Below, piece by piece: positions 43,903 to 51,735 of a stretch of 64,000 nucleotides of DNA (position 1 is the stretch's first letter; each line of letters opens with the position of its first letter). The notes beneath the pieces were generated by a model. That model was not told where the DNA came from, did not search any database, and saw nothing but the letters and a program-made list of their open reading frames with translations. A program made the position numbers and the translations under genes. Where the stretch lies: NCBI GenBank assembly GCA_041694515.1, contig JASMSZ010000005.1, positions 35,036-99,035 on the forward strand, read 5' to 3'. This DNA is from Halanaerobium sp041694515. GTDB taxonomy: Bacteria; Bacillota; Halanaerobiia; Halanaerobiales; Halanaerobiaceae.

Positions 43903-45144
43903 TCAATTTTCTTTTATGCTCACTAATTTTAATAAGCTTCTTAAAATAATCATAGTTAATGAAACTGAGAAAAACATTGCTCGTAACCCCCACAGATCAG
44001 CTGTATATCCAATTATTGGAGCGGCAATGACAATAAATATAGTCCTAAATTGAGATTCAATTGAGAGCATGGTTGCTCGTTCTTTTTCTTCAATTATATT
44101 AGCTATATAATCAAGCATTATTGGCCTTCTTAAATTTCGAATAACATAAAAAATTATAAAAAGAACAATAATTAGATAGGTAAAGCCGCTGTTAATCATT
44201 AAACCAATAATGGCAATTATAAAAACTGTTAGAATATAGGCTAGATTTAAACTTTTACTGCTTCCCTTAAATTTATTTTTTATTTTAAAAGCATTACGGC
44301 TCGCATAGGAACTGAGCAGATAAATAACTGCATATGAAAATCCAAGCAGAACTGAAAGTCTTTTTTCTTCTCCAAAATTCAGCAGCAGGGGCAGTGAAAT
44401 AACTTCCAACTTTAATACAGGCTGCAGATAATCTTTTAAAATTTTAAAAAATCCATCATAGACACCAGAATTTATAATTCCTTTTCTTAAATTCTTCAAC
44501 TGAAGCAGCAACTTTTTAAAACTTTCTAATCCTGAATGAAGAAAAACTTTTAGATCCAAAACATTAGTAGTTTTTCCATCTAAATAATCAGGATAGCTAG
44601 AAATTAGAATAAAATCTAGTATATAAGGTAATATGGAAAATAAAAAGATTAATCTGTAATTTGATTCAATAAAAACTATCAAACCTCCAATTACTGCAGA
44701 AATCGCTGAGCCGATTAAAGAGTACGATTTTGTTCTCCCATAAACCTCTGTCTTTTTATCTGCAATATTATTTTGGTCAAGATATAAAAAGATAATTGCC
44801 TTATGAGTTCCACTTCTAAAAGCTTCTCCGATCCCGAATAAAACCATTGCCAGACCTATGCTTAAATAGATACTGCTGTAGTAAAAAAGAATGAATGAAA
44901 AAATATAGAAAACAAAACATATCTGCAGACTTTTTTTGCGGCCGTAGTTATCAGCAAAGATTCCTGAAGGTACTTCTAAAATATTTTTTGTGATTTCTCT
45001 TATTGAAATTAAACTTCCGATTTGAAAATAAGAAAATCCAAGACTTAAAAAGAATATATATAGAAATGGCTCAAAGAATTTAAGGTTTTTTAAAAGACCA
45101 TAAAAACCGAATTTTTTTATATTTTTATCCCTTTTGATATCCAT
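43903..45144 (-). CDS. MFS transporter
   Basis: 413 residues, about 11-12 membrane helices. Helix 2-3 motif PSGIFADNYGRKKSLQICFV (motif A-like) and FGIGEAFRSGTHKAIIFLYL place it in the major facilitator superfamily, near the group of multidrug/uncharacterised transporters with a long cytoplasmic loop. Substrate unknown. ATG 45144, SD AGGAGA. Confidence 0.8.
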   Translation of the reverse strand: MDIKRDKNIKKFGFYGLLKNLKFFEPFLYIFFLSLGFSYFQIGSLISIREITKNILEVPSGIFADNYGRKKSLQICFVFYIFSFILFYYSSIYLSIGLAMVLFGIGEAFRSGTHKAIIFLYLDQNNIADKKTEVYGRTKSYSLIGSAISAVIGGLIVFIESNYRLIFLFSILPYILDFILISSYPDYLDGKTTNVLDLKVFLHSGLESFKKLLLQLKNLRKGIINSGVYDGFFKILKDYLQPVLKLEVISLPLLLNFGEEKRLSVLLGFSYAVIYLLSSYASRNAFKIKNKFKGSSKSLNLAYILTVFIIAIIGLMINSGFTYLIIVLFIIFYVIRNLRRPIMLDYIANIIEEKERATMLSIESQFRTIFIVIAAPIIGYTADLWGLRAMFFSVSLTMIILRSLLKLVSIKEN

Positions 45145-45221
45145 CTATAATTCTCCTAAATCAGCTGATTTCTATTATATATAATTCCTGATTGTCAGCA
45201 TGATATCAATCCTCTGATTGA

Positions 45222-45329
45222 TTAATATAATAGTTTTTGCGAGCAAAATAAAATAAAGTCATCCAAATTCCGATATGACAGATAATCTTCAGCAGTCTTT
45301 TTATGTTCTTGTAACTTATCGGCATTCAT
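45222..45329 (-). CDS. 35-residue ORF coupled to the truncated DUF3024 gene
   Basis: Its ATG overlaps the stop of the DUF3024 gene in an ATGA arrangement, and it reads MNADKLQEHKKTAEDYLSYR... to TAA at 45222. It could be a translationally coupled peptide or the remains of the lost C-terminal part of that gene in another frame. No family seen. Confidence 0.3.
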   Translation of the reverse strand: MNADKLQEHKKTAEDYLSYRNLDDFILFCSQKLLY

Positions 45330-45499
45330 TTTATCTTTGGATCTTTATAATGTGGACGTTTTTCAATTAAAGTAACATATTTGCCTCGTATATTATAATC
45401 CAGCTTAATCTGATCCTTTACTTTCTCCGGTATGCGCTCATCACAAAATTTGTCCAGGGTTTTCTCAACTCGTTTTTTTAATAATTCGTTTAAAGCCAT
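45326..45499 (-). CDS. truncated DUF3024-like protein (57 residues)
   Basis: ATG 45499 follows SD TAGGAGGG. MALNELLKKRVEKTLDKFC, DERIPEKVKDQIKLDYNIRG and VTLIEKRPHYKD match the N-terminal half of DUF3024 (about 115 residues), which then ends abruptly. Too short for gene callers but with good SD and family match. It follows the UPF0158 gene by 27 bases. Confidence 0.65.
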   Translation of the reverse strand: MALNELLKKRVEKTLDKFCDERIPEKVKDQIKLDYNIRGKYVTLIEKRPHYKDPKIK

Positions 45500-45526
45500 T
45501 AATATCCCTCCTAGCTATTTCTCTAT

Positions 45527-45994
45527 CTAATTTTCCTGATACTCAATATTATTTTCTTCACACCATGCAACTGCTATATCCTTATATCTCTGATCTTTAT
45601 AATCATACCACTGATCTTCTATATCACATTGATAAATCTTATCTTTAAACATTCTAAAGGCACCGTTTCCTCGGATAGCATAAAGAAGTTCCTCTCTCAG
45701 TTCTTCATCTTCGACTGAATAGCAAAAATCTTCCATAATACTATAGTCATCAATTTCATAGTCATCCGGAAGTCTTATATAGTCATCAGTTGAGATAATA
45801 TCTACTGCAGCTTTAATATTCTCCCGCTGCCATTCTGGAAATTTATCAAGGTCAGGATCTTCCTCTCCCGCTCTTAATTCATCATCCATTATCATGAAAA
45901 CTTCACCAGTTTTTTTATAATAAAAATAATTACTCTCACTGGTTCTAAGTTCTAATGCTTCTAAAACATCTTCTAAATCAACTTTAAGTCCCAT
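45527..45994 (-). CDS. UPF0158-family protein
   Basis: 155 residues, strongly acidic. MGLKVDLEDVLEALE, YYKKTGEVFMIMDDE, YIRLPDDYEIDDYSIMEDF and GAFRMFKDKIYQCDIEDQWY, ending AVAWCEENNIEYQEN, are the UPF0158 pattern. Function unknown. SD AGGGGGTG, part of the minus-strand accessory cluster. Confidence 0.82.
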   Translation of the reverse strand: MGLKVDLEDVLEALELRTSESNYFYYKKTGEVFMIMDDELRAGEEDPDLDKFPEWQRENIKAAVDIISTDDYIRLPDDYEIDDYSIMEDFCYSVEDEELREELLYAIRGNGAFRMFKDKIYQCDIEDQWYDYKDQRYKDIAVAWCEENNIEYQEN

Positions 45995-46023
45995 ATTTTA
46001 ACACCCCCTATTCTTGAAAATAA

Positions 46024-46311
46024 TCAAAAAGTTAAATCAAAATTATCTTTATCAATTATGCCATTAACTATTGCTATAGCAACAAAATGATCCTCCATAT
46101 TATAACTGTTATATTTTTTGAAGATTTCTCTAGATATCTTGTTATGAAATTTGGGTATCTCATCATCTAATTCAAAAGGATCCAGCTCTTTCTTTTCCCA
46201 CTGCTTAAATTTTAAATTCAAATCAGATAAAGCTTTTTCTAGTTCTCTATCATGAGCAAGACCTGCCAGCCGCCTGATTTCTTTTTTAGCTTTTTTACTA
46301 TAACCACTCAT
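46024..46311 (-). CDS. hypothetical protein, 95 residues
   Basis: ATG 46311 with SD AAGGAG. Basic N-terminus (SGYSKKAKKEIRRLAGLAHD), then a helical acidic part with LDDEIPKFHNKISREIFKKY. No family recognised. It lies 29 bases upstream of the UPF0158 gene and 85 bases downstream of the zinc-finger gene, so it belongs to the same run. Confidence 0.55.
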   Translation of the reverse strand: MSGYSKKAKKEIRRLAGLAHDRELEKALSDLNLKFKQWEKKELDPFELDDEIPKFHNKISREIFKKYNSYNMEDHFVAIAIVNGIIDKDNFDLTF

Positions 46312-46396
46312 TTTTAACTCCTTTTTAAAAAGCCATGAGAAATTAATATTAATAAAATTTTCTTTAAATTATCCATCTTTGAACATCCTCCTTTTT

Positions 46397-47047
46397 TTAG
46401 TTTCCAGAATAAGCACAGACTCCAACTCTGGGAGAATTTACAACCGGCAGTAGATTATCAGTTCCTCTCATACAGTCATTTTCTTCATGTTTATCAAGGC
46501 ATTCACTGCAGTACCAACCATCATTATAACAACTCGGGCAGACAAATTCAGCCGGATTATCACAGTGACTGCACTTAATCTCAGGTTGATTATTTCTTGC
46601 TAACACACTTATTTTTTCTTCTCTTGCTTCTGCTTTAAATACATTAACTACATTTAAATCCAATTTAGTATAAGAACCAAAATCATAGGTATATGAAAAT
46701 TTAGTTTTTTCTCGTAAAATATCTTTAATTTTATGATTCATATTAAGTCCACTGGATGTAAAGCGCTGCTCATTAATTTCAAATTCACTCAGATGATTAC
46801 AGCATTCGAGCCAGATATCACGTAAAAAACTGTCAAGATCACTTAATTTAGCATCTGCTTTGACCTGCAGCTGCAGCCAGTAGTCTGACCTGTATGTCCC
46901 TTTGACATAAATATGATAATATAAACTTTCCTGAACTTGATCTTCTGCAATTATTTTGTCATAGTTCTTATTTAGACATGATTTTAAATGTCTGGACATT
47001 CCTGATTGAGTATATTCATTACCACAAATTTTGCATTTACCTTTCAT
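46397..47047 (-). CDS. zinc-finger protein with pRiA4b-ORF3-like core
   Basis: 216 residues. N-terminal C2HC-like finger (CKICGNEYTQSGMSRHLKSC), core YWLQLQVKADAKLSDLDSFL with IWLECCNHLSEFEI and FSYTYDFGSYTKLDL, as in the plasmid pRiA4b ORF-3 family, and a C-terminal treble-clef/MYND-like set CSHCDNPAEFVCPSCYNDGW...CSECLDKHEENDC. A nucleic-acid-linked role is likely from the fingers but unproven. ATG 47047, weak SD. Confidence 0.7.
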   Translation of the reverse strand: MKGKCKICGNEYTQSGMSRHLKSCLNKNYDKIIAEDQVQESLYYHIYVKGTYRSDYWLQLQVKADAKLSDLDSFLRDIWLECCNHLSEFEINEQRFTSSGLNMNHKIKDILREKTKFSYTYDFGSYTKLDLNVVNVFKAEAREEKISVLARNNQPEIKCSHCDNPAEFVCPSCYNDGWYCSECLDKHEENDCMRGTDNLLPVVNSPRVGVCAYSGN

Positions 47048-47081
47048 AAAATTTAACCCTCCAAATTATTTTTTTGATATA

Positions 47082-48236
47082 TTAAAAATAACGTTCAAGC
47101 TCAGACTTTATCTCTTCCGGATCATATTCTTTAAACCTCTGACTTTCAGCCCACTCCAGCATAGACTCGTGATCTTCATCATCGGGATTTGAAATGATTT
47201 GCATAAATTCATCAAAACCACCGACTCCTCCTACATCTTCCGGAGGAGCAGTTCCTGCTCCATCCAGAAGTGTCGGCTTATTTGACTTATAATCGTCTAT
47301 AATTTCTTCAGTTTCAATGTAATGCTGCCAGTTGTCGCCATAATCATAATTGTATTTAATTCTGGCTGGAAGAACATCTTTTAGCTTAACCTCATTTTCT
47401 ACAGCCATCTCAAAATCCTCCTGCTCATAATTTAGCTCATATTTATTGTATTCAAAATTTTTCTGGTCTGCTGCAAGGTTTAAAATAGCCTTATAGCCAT
47501 CCCGATGATATTCACCATGATTCCAATTTTTAGTATCATCTTTTTCTTCACTGTAGACAAAAAACTCATGTAGATGGTAATCCTGCCAGTTATAGATATT
47601 CTGGATAATTTTATGCAGCTGATGGAAATTATAACTTAAAGGTACAACAACTTTTCTCCAGGCTTTATATTCTCCCAGCTCAAGTTCAACTTTTAAAACT
47701 GCAGCTTTAGTCTTGATAATATCATCTTCGCCAAAATATTCTGCTAATATTTCTCTTAAACGCTCATTAGAATAAAAGTATTCCTTATCTTCTTTGGTCG
47801 GGATATCGCTAATTTTTTTTGATATTTCAGACTGATAAATTTCTTTTTGATTAAAATTAAATCTATCTGCATATCTTTCTGTCATTTTGCAGGAATAGTT
47901 TAACCTACCTATGTAACTCCTATTAGTTGCTTTCTGAAAAGTAAAGCCTTCAAACTCACTCAAATATTTATTTATCAAACTGTCTTTGATTCCTTCGAGT
48001 TCAAAAGCCCTTCTAATTCCCTCTTTAACACGAACTGAAAATTTATTAAAATCTTCTTTTTTCATTCCATAAAGAACTACCGTATAATTAGAGGCATCAT
48101 TAACTAAAATAACTGTTTTACGCCTATTAATCCTTTTTAGATTGGCATGCCATGAAAATAAAGGTGGCCTTTCTTTTGTTCCAAGTTCTTTTAATTTTAA
48201 TTCATCTCTTAATTTAGCTGTTGCCTGAATCAGCAT
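47082..48236 (-). CDS. DUF6933-like plus pRiA4b-ORF3-like protein
   Basis: 384 residues. N-terminal 150 residues (LIQATAKLRDELKL, TVILVNDASNYTVVLYG) look like DUF6933; the C-terminal 200 are pRiA4b ORF-3 (LKVELELGEYKAWRKVVVPL, SYNFHQLHKIIQNIYNWQDY, YDYGDNWQHYIETEE, GGVGGFDEFM). Proteins of this type are often carried on accessory DNA. A decayed paralogue lies at 50455-50627. ATG 48236, SD AAAGGA. Confidence 0.78.
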   Translation of the reverse strand: MLIQATAKLRDELKLKELGTKERPPLFSWHANLKRINRRKTVILVNDASNYTVVLYGMKKEDFNKFSVRVKEGIRRAFELEGIKDSLINKYLSEFEGFTFQKATNRSYIGRLNYSCKMTERYADRFNFNQKEIYQSEISKKISDIPTKEDKEYFYSNERLREILAEYFGEDDIIKTKAAVLKVELELGEYKAWRKVVVPLSYNFHQLHKIIQNIYNWQDYHLHEFFVYSEEKDDTKNWNHGEYHRDGYKAILNLAADQKNFEYNKYELNYEQEDFEMAVENEVKLKDVLPARIKYNYDYGDNWQHYIETEEIIDDYKSNKPTLLDGAGTAPPEDVGGVGGFDEFMQIISNPDDEDHESMLEWAESQRFKEYDPEEIKSELERYF

Positions 48237-48281
48237 CTTTATCAGTCCTTTCTGTTAGGATTTTGAGATATCACTTTATAC

Positions 48282-48304
48282 GTCGGTCTTTTATCTAATA
48301 TTTT
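48282..48304. repeat. copy C of the TCGGTnTTnnATCTAATA motif
   Basis: GTCGGTCTTTTATCTAATATT overlaps the satD stop codon and lies 46 bases upstream of the DUF6933/pRiA4b start. The same motif occurs twice at the promoter of the DUF3307 gene. Possible operator. Confidence 0.6.
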
Positions 48305-49569
48305 ATTAATGTCGTGTTTTTAGCTAATAATTCAGCCAGCTTTTTTACAATATAATCATATTCCTTCCAGCCAGCTCTCTGCAGGTGTTCTACTAAGGTT
48401 GAGCGAGCTGATAATTCCATTTTTTCCTTAATTTTATTTTGACTTAAGCCAGTTTTTCTAAGATCCACAGCTTTCTTCTGTTTAACTGTCCATTTTTTTA
48501 TAATTTCAATGAGCAGAGATAAAATTATAGACAGACTATTATCTACTAGATTTTCACCTGAAACTAAATTTAATGATATCCCATCTGTAAAAGATTTATT
48601 TAGTGCTTCTCTTGCATTATAAAATGCCGGGCCATCCATTCCTAAAGCCTGTTCTTTAATCTCTGTAGATATTCCACCTGAACCAAGCCCCAAATATAAT
48701 TCATCTACTTCATAAGATATGTCTACCAGTAAATATACTAATTTTTGATAATCGGTGATCTCATTTTTAAATAACGCCTGAAATTCAAAGTAATCTTCAG
48801 CTTCATCAGACAGAGTAGCTAAAACAAATTTAGATCTAATTAGATTACTATAATCCTCATTAATTTCTGTTAATATATTTTCGATCTTATTTTCCTGATT
48901 AAGTCTGCTGGGATAAGCTCCTATTAAAGCTAAATGTTCTCCTCTTAAATTAATTTCTATTTCAGAAAGATTTCTGGCAATTCTTTTAAAAAAATCAACA
49001 GTCTTAACTAAAAGTTTCCAGTTGATATTTGATAATGATTGACTGACGCTTGACTGAGAGCTCTTTAAATCAGCTGCAATTTCTTTCTGCTTTCTCCCCC
49101 TGCTTAAATTGTAGATTATATATTTCTGATTGAAGGTAAATTTATTAAAAATACGAAAATATAAATGTAAAATCAAATTTATTATTTGAAAATTATTATT
49201 GTCATTATCACTAATTAAATGGATACTAAATTTTTTATTTTTCATAAATTTTAATGCTTTAAGAGCATTTTCATAGGCAGCGCCATGACTATTATCATTA
49301 AATTTCCCCTGACCAATACCAAATCTAAAATCAATTTCTTTAAATTCAATTTTTAATATCTGAAGAATATCAATTATCGGAGAAAAGTTATTGAGTACAC
49401 CATAAAATTCATCTCCCAGAGTAATTTTAAAAGGTGACTCGATATATTTCTGGTAGTCATCATTTAACTTAGCTAATAATTCAGTCAGTTTATTTTGCGC
49501 ATTTTTTCGGTTATCTATTTTTTTAGATTCAATGATATCTCCAATTACAACAATTGAATTACTACTCAT
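48295..49569 (-). CDS. satD: tandem SatD-family protein with two HTH segments
   Basis: 424 residues from ATG 49569 (SD AGGAGGTG; the in-frame GTG 49578 lies in the SD). SatD proteins are about 210 residues; this one is two in a row. First unit: IVVIGDIIESKKIDNRKNAQ, ITLGDEFYGVL, FRFGIGQG, then an HTH-like segment GRKQKEIAADLKSSQSSVSQ. Second unit: LIGAYPSRL, LATLSDEAEDYF, YLGLGSGGIST, then HTH-like GLSQNKIKEKMELSARSTLV. Paired with the DUF3307 membrane gene. It may be the regulator acting at the repeated motif nearby. Confidence 0.75.
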   Translation of the reverse strand: MSSNSIVVIGDIIESKKIDNRKNAQNKLTELLAKLNDDYQKYIESPFKITLGDEFYGVLNNFSPIIDILQILKIEFKEIDFRFGIGQGKFNDNSHGAAYENALKALKFMKNKKFSIHLISDNDNNNFQIINLILHLYFRIFNKFTFNQKYIIYNLSRGRKQKEIAADLKSSQSSVSQSLSNINWKLLVKTVDFFKRIARNLSEIEINLRGEHLALIGAYPSRLNQENKIENILTEINEDYSNLIRSKFVLATLSDEAEDYFEFQALFKNEITDYQKLVYLLVDISYEVDELYLGLGSGGISTEIKEQALGMDGPAFYNAREALNKSFTDGISLNLVSGENLVDNSLSIILSLLIEIIKKWTVKQKKAVDLRKTGLSQNKIKEKMELSARSTLVEHLQRAGWKEYDYIVKKLAELLAKNTTLIKY

Positions 49570-49581
49570 CAGAGCCACCTC

Positions 49582-50346
49582 CTAATTCCATAAATATGAA
49601 AATATTTTAATTAAACTGCCGGTAGAAATTCCGATCAAAATACTGATAAAGGATCCTATTAAGTAGTATTCTACAAAAGAAGAATTTTTTTCTGCATTTA
49701 CTTCTATCTCTTTGAATCTGATCAGTGATTTAGCGGTAAACATTAAACCGATTAGTGAATAATATTCAAAAACTATAAAGATAATAATTAATAGTCTTTC
49801 TAAATTTCCTATTGCCTCTCCTTTATCTCCCTCCCGGCTTATATTACTTTTATACTTGCTCAGTGTTTCTCTGACCAGGATAGTGGCAGCTTTAAAATTA
49901 AAAATAATTACGGATAGAGTAATCAGCAAAAAGCTCACTTTTGCTTCTGTTAAAAATCTTAACGAGGGATAAATGTCAGATAGTTTTTTGAAAAAAACCA
50001 GTGATTCCGAGTTAGGAACAGAATTGAAAAAAGGAGTTATTATAAAAATAATAAAAAAGTGAAGCAGTTGATCAAAAATAAAGATTTCCAAATTATAATT
50101 GCTAAATTTATTAGTTAATCTGATCTTGGTATAATCAACAGCTACATGCAGCAGAGATAATAATAAGATCATTAGAAAATGAGTTAAACTAAAATAATAA
50201 ATTGTTAAAATATAGGAGATAACAAATACTATTATTCCATGTTTTAATAAAGAGAAATTAGACTCTCTTTTATTTTCACTTGTATTTTTACTTTGAAAAG
50301 TGAAATCTGAAAGAATATGGGCTAGAATTAATAAAGCATAAAGCAT
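49582..50346 (-). CDS. DUF3307 membrane protein
   Basis: 254 residues, about six helices. LYALLILAHILSDFTFQSKN is the DUF3307 start (HxxxDF.FQ), followed by LLKHGIIVFVISYIL and HVAVDYTKIRL. DUF3307 genes commonly sit next to satD, as here (satD starts 12 bases after the stop). Role unknown. ATG 50346, SD AGGAGG. Confidence 0.8.
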   Translation of the reverse strand: MLYALLILAHILSDFTFQSKNTSENKRESNFSLLKHGIIVFVISYILTIYYFSLTHFLMILLLSLLHVAVDYTKIRLTNKFSNYNLEIFIFDQLLHFFIIFIITPFFNSVPNSESLVFFKKLSDIYPSLRFLTEAKVSFLLITLSVIIFNFKAATILVRETLSKYKSNISREGDKGEAIGNLERLLIIIFIVFEYYSLIGLMFTAKSLIRFKEIEVNAEKNSSFVEYYLIGSFISILIGISTGSLIKIFSYLWN

Positions 50347-50360
50347 AAGCAGCCTCCTAT

Positions 50361-50413
50361 ATCGGTATTTTATCTAATATATTTAAATTGTCGGTATTCA
50401 ATCTAATAATATT
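50361..50413 (-). promoter_or_regulatory. two direct repeats between -10 box and start of the DUF3307-satD operon
   Basis: ATCGGTATTTTATCTAATA (50361-50379) and GTCGGTATTCAATCTAATA (50390-50408), centre distance 29 bases. Upstream on the minus strand is an extended -10, TGTTATAAT (TATAAT at 50416-50411). The repeats cover the start of transcription and leader, the place for a repressor to bind. Confidence 0.6.
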
Positions 50414-50454
50414 ATAACAGATTAATATATGAGATAAAAGTATGATTTTAGCTC

Positions 50455-50627
50455 AGACCTTATCTTTTTCTCCAAAATATTCTGCTAATTCTTGATGTAA
50501 GCGTCAGTCAGGTTGAAAATGCTCTTCTGTATCTATTTCTCTAAAGCGTCTTCTGCTGATTCCAACTGAGGCTTGAGGCTGATAAATTTAATTGATTTCT
50601 TAGTTTAGTTGTTGCCTGAATCAGCAT
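50455..50627 (-). pseudogene. relic of a second DUF6933/pRiA4b gene
   Basis: The minus strand starts MLIQATTKLRNQLNLS (start at 50627, with the same GGACTGATnA leader as the intact gene) and continues after a deletion with RLHQELAEYFGEKDKV, matching NERLREILAEYFGEDDII of the intact gene. Frameshifts and stops between. Stretch 50414-51103 has only relics. Confidence 0.8.
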
Positions 50628-50750
50628 ATTCATCAGTCCTTTGATTGTAATTTTATTTAAGCCATACTTCAGTTTAATTATATCACAGAAGTAAGTTTAA
50701 TAAAATCGTTGTTTATTTGAAATCTGTGCAAAATTATATATCTCAAAAAT

Positions 50751-50919
50751 ATAAGAGGAAAATTTGCAATTATGGATATTGAAGAATATGAAAAAAAATC
50801 AGGCTACTATTAAATTACTCGAAAATTTAATAAAAGCTAAAAATAGTATTAAATCAGATAATGATTGGCTAGATGAATATCAGGTGAAAGAAAAACTAAA
50901 AATAGAATTAAACTATTAA
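50751..50919 (+). pseudogene. relic of a Phd/YefM-type antitoxin
   Basis: The plus strand reads IRGKFAIMDIEEYEKK, then a shift at an A8 run (50790-50798), then KNQATIKLLENLIKAKNSIK and DNDWLDEYQVKEKLKIELNY-stop. The VxMxxEEYE motif followed by a helical tail fits the C-terminal half of Phd/YefM antitoxins. No toxin gene follows. Confidence 0.45.
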
Positions 50920-50929
50920 GATTAATTAA

Positions 50930-50968
50930 AAAGAGCCCCCAGTCATTAACTGAAGGCTCCATTGAAAT
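50930..50968. terminator. weak stem-loop
   Basis: GAGCC and GGCTC flank an AGTCATTAACT inner stem. It lies between the antitoxin relic and the frameshifted gene below. Short stem. Confidence 0.35.
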
Positions 50969-50979
50969 TTACACTTATT

Positions 50980-51406
50980 TTACTTTCTATTTCCACCACG
51001 ATTTGGTCTATTGTTATTATTTTTATTCATGTTTTTTGCCCCACTCTGATTATTTTGACCTCTCTGATTGCCTCGGTTGCCTCTCTCATTATTTAAAACA
51101 CTGTCAAAGGCTTCTAAGTGATTTTAGCTTCCTGCCTTCAGATTTGGATAAACTGCCAGGTTTAACATGAGCTAAATAATTATCTACATCATCTGCCAGC
51201 CAGGCTTCTTCGAGCTTAATATTCTCAAGAATATCAAAATAGTGGTTAATATTAAATTCTGAATCTGACCTTTTAATATCTTCATTATATAGATCTGGCG
51301 CCTTTTTTTGATAAGCTTTTATTTGATTGATCCAGGATTGAGTTTTTTTAGCCCGACTGATATTTTTTATTTTAAAGCCCCTTAATTTTTTTATTATTTT
51401 ATCCAC
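50980..51406 (-). pseudogene. hypothetical gene with +1 frameshift before an RGN-rich tail
   Basis: Frame one gives 100 residues (MDKIIKKLRGFKIKNISRAK... ending GRKLKSLRSL-stop at 51104). Dropping one base in AAAATCACTTAG joins it to an open frame to 50980 reading EAFDSVLNNERGNRGNQRGQ and NNNNRPNRGGNRK, a low-complexity basic Asn/Arg/Gly tail typical of RNA-binding proteins. GTG start with no SD. Either a frameshifted gene or a sequencing error. Family not recognised. Confidence 0.5.
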
Positions 51407-51683
51407 TTTTAATTAGTATATTTAAAGAATAACACAGGGGTGTGACAGCATTATATCGCAAACGGGTGTTTTTAATAAAGCCATTAAGAAATATATTAGT
51501 CATTTTAAATTCATTGCAGCATATATGTTATTTTTTTAAATAACTTATAATACTTTATTAATGATAGAAATAAACATCAGAATCTAGTAATTTCATTAAA
51601 TCTTTGATAAAATAATTATGTGGTCACTTGACTTTTTAAGCTCTTTATATTTAACAGTCAATTATAATTTCTGAGGTGATAGA

Positions 51684-51710
51684 GTGAAAGTCTGCTTGCA
51701 AACCTCGTGA
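51684..51710 (+). CDS. possible 8-codon leader peptide of amrS
   Basis: SD GAGGTGATAGA (51673-51683), GTG 51684, codons for K V C L Q T S, then TGA 51708-51710. The stop lies in the loop of the stem that covers the amrS SD, so translation of this leader could open or close that stem. Confidence 0.4.
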   Translation: MKVCLQTS

Positions 51711-51727
51711 GCTTGCCCGAGGAGGTT
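51701..51727 (+). promoter_or_regulatory. hairpin covering the amrS ribosome binding site
   Basis: CCTCG (51703-51707) pairs with CGAGG (51718-51722), or in a shifted register AACCTC (51701-51706) with GAGGTT (51722-51727). Both cover the SD GAGGAGG of amrS (start 51736). Confidence 0.5.
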
Positions 51728-51735
51728 CAATAATT

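Noticed and set aside
50755..50919. Working toxin-antitoxin pair
   Set aside because: The antitoxin-like frame is broken and no toxin ORF is adjacent.
51660..51735. SAM-type riboswitch before amrS
   Set aside because: Too short and without the conserved cores of SAM-I, SAM-II, SAM-III or SAM-IV; a leader peptide with an RBS stem fits better.
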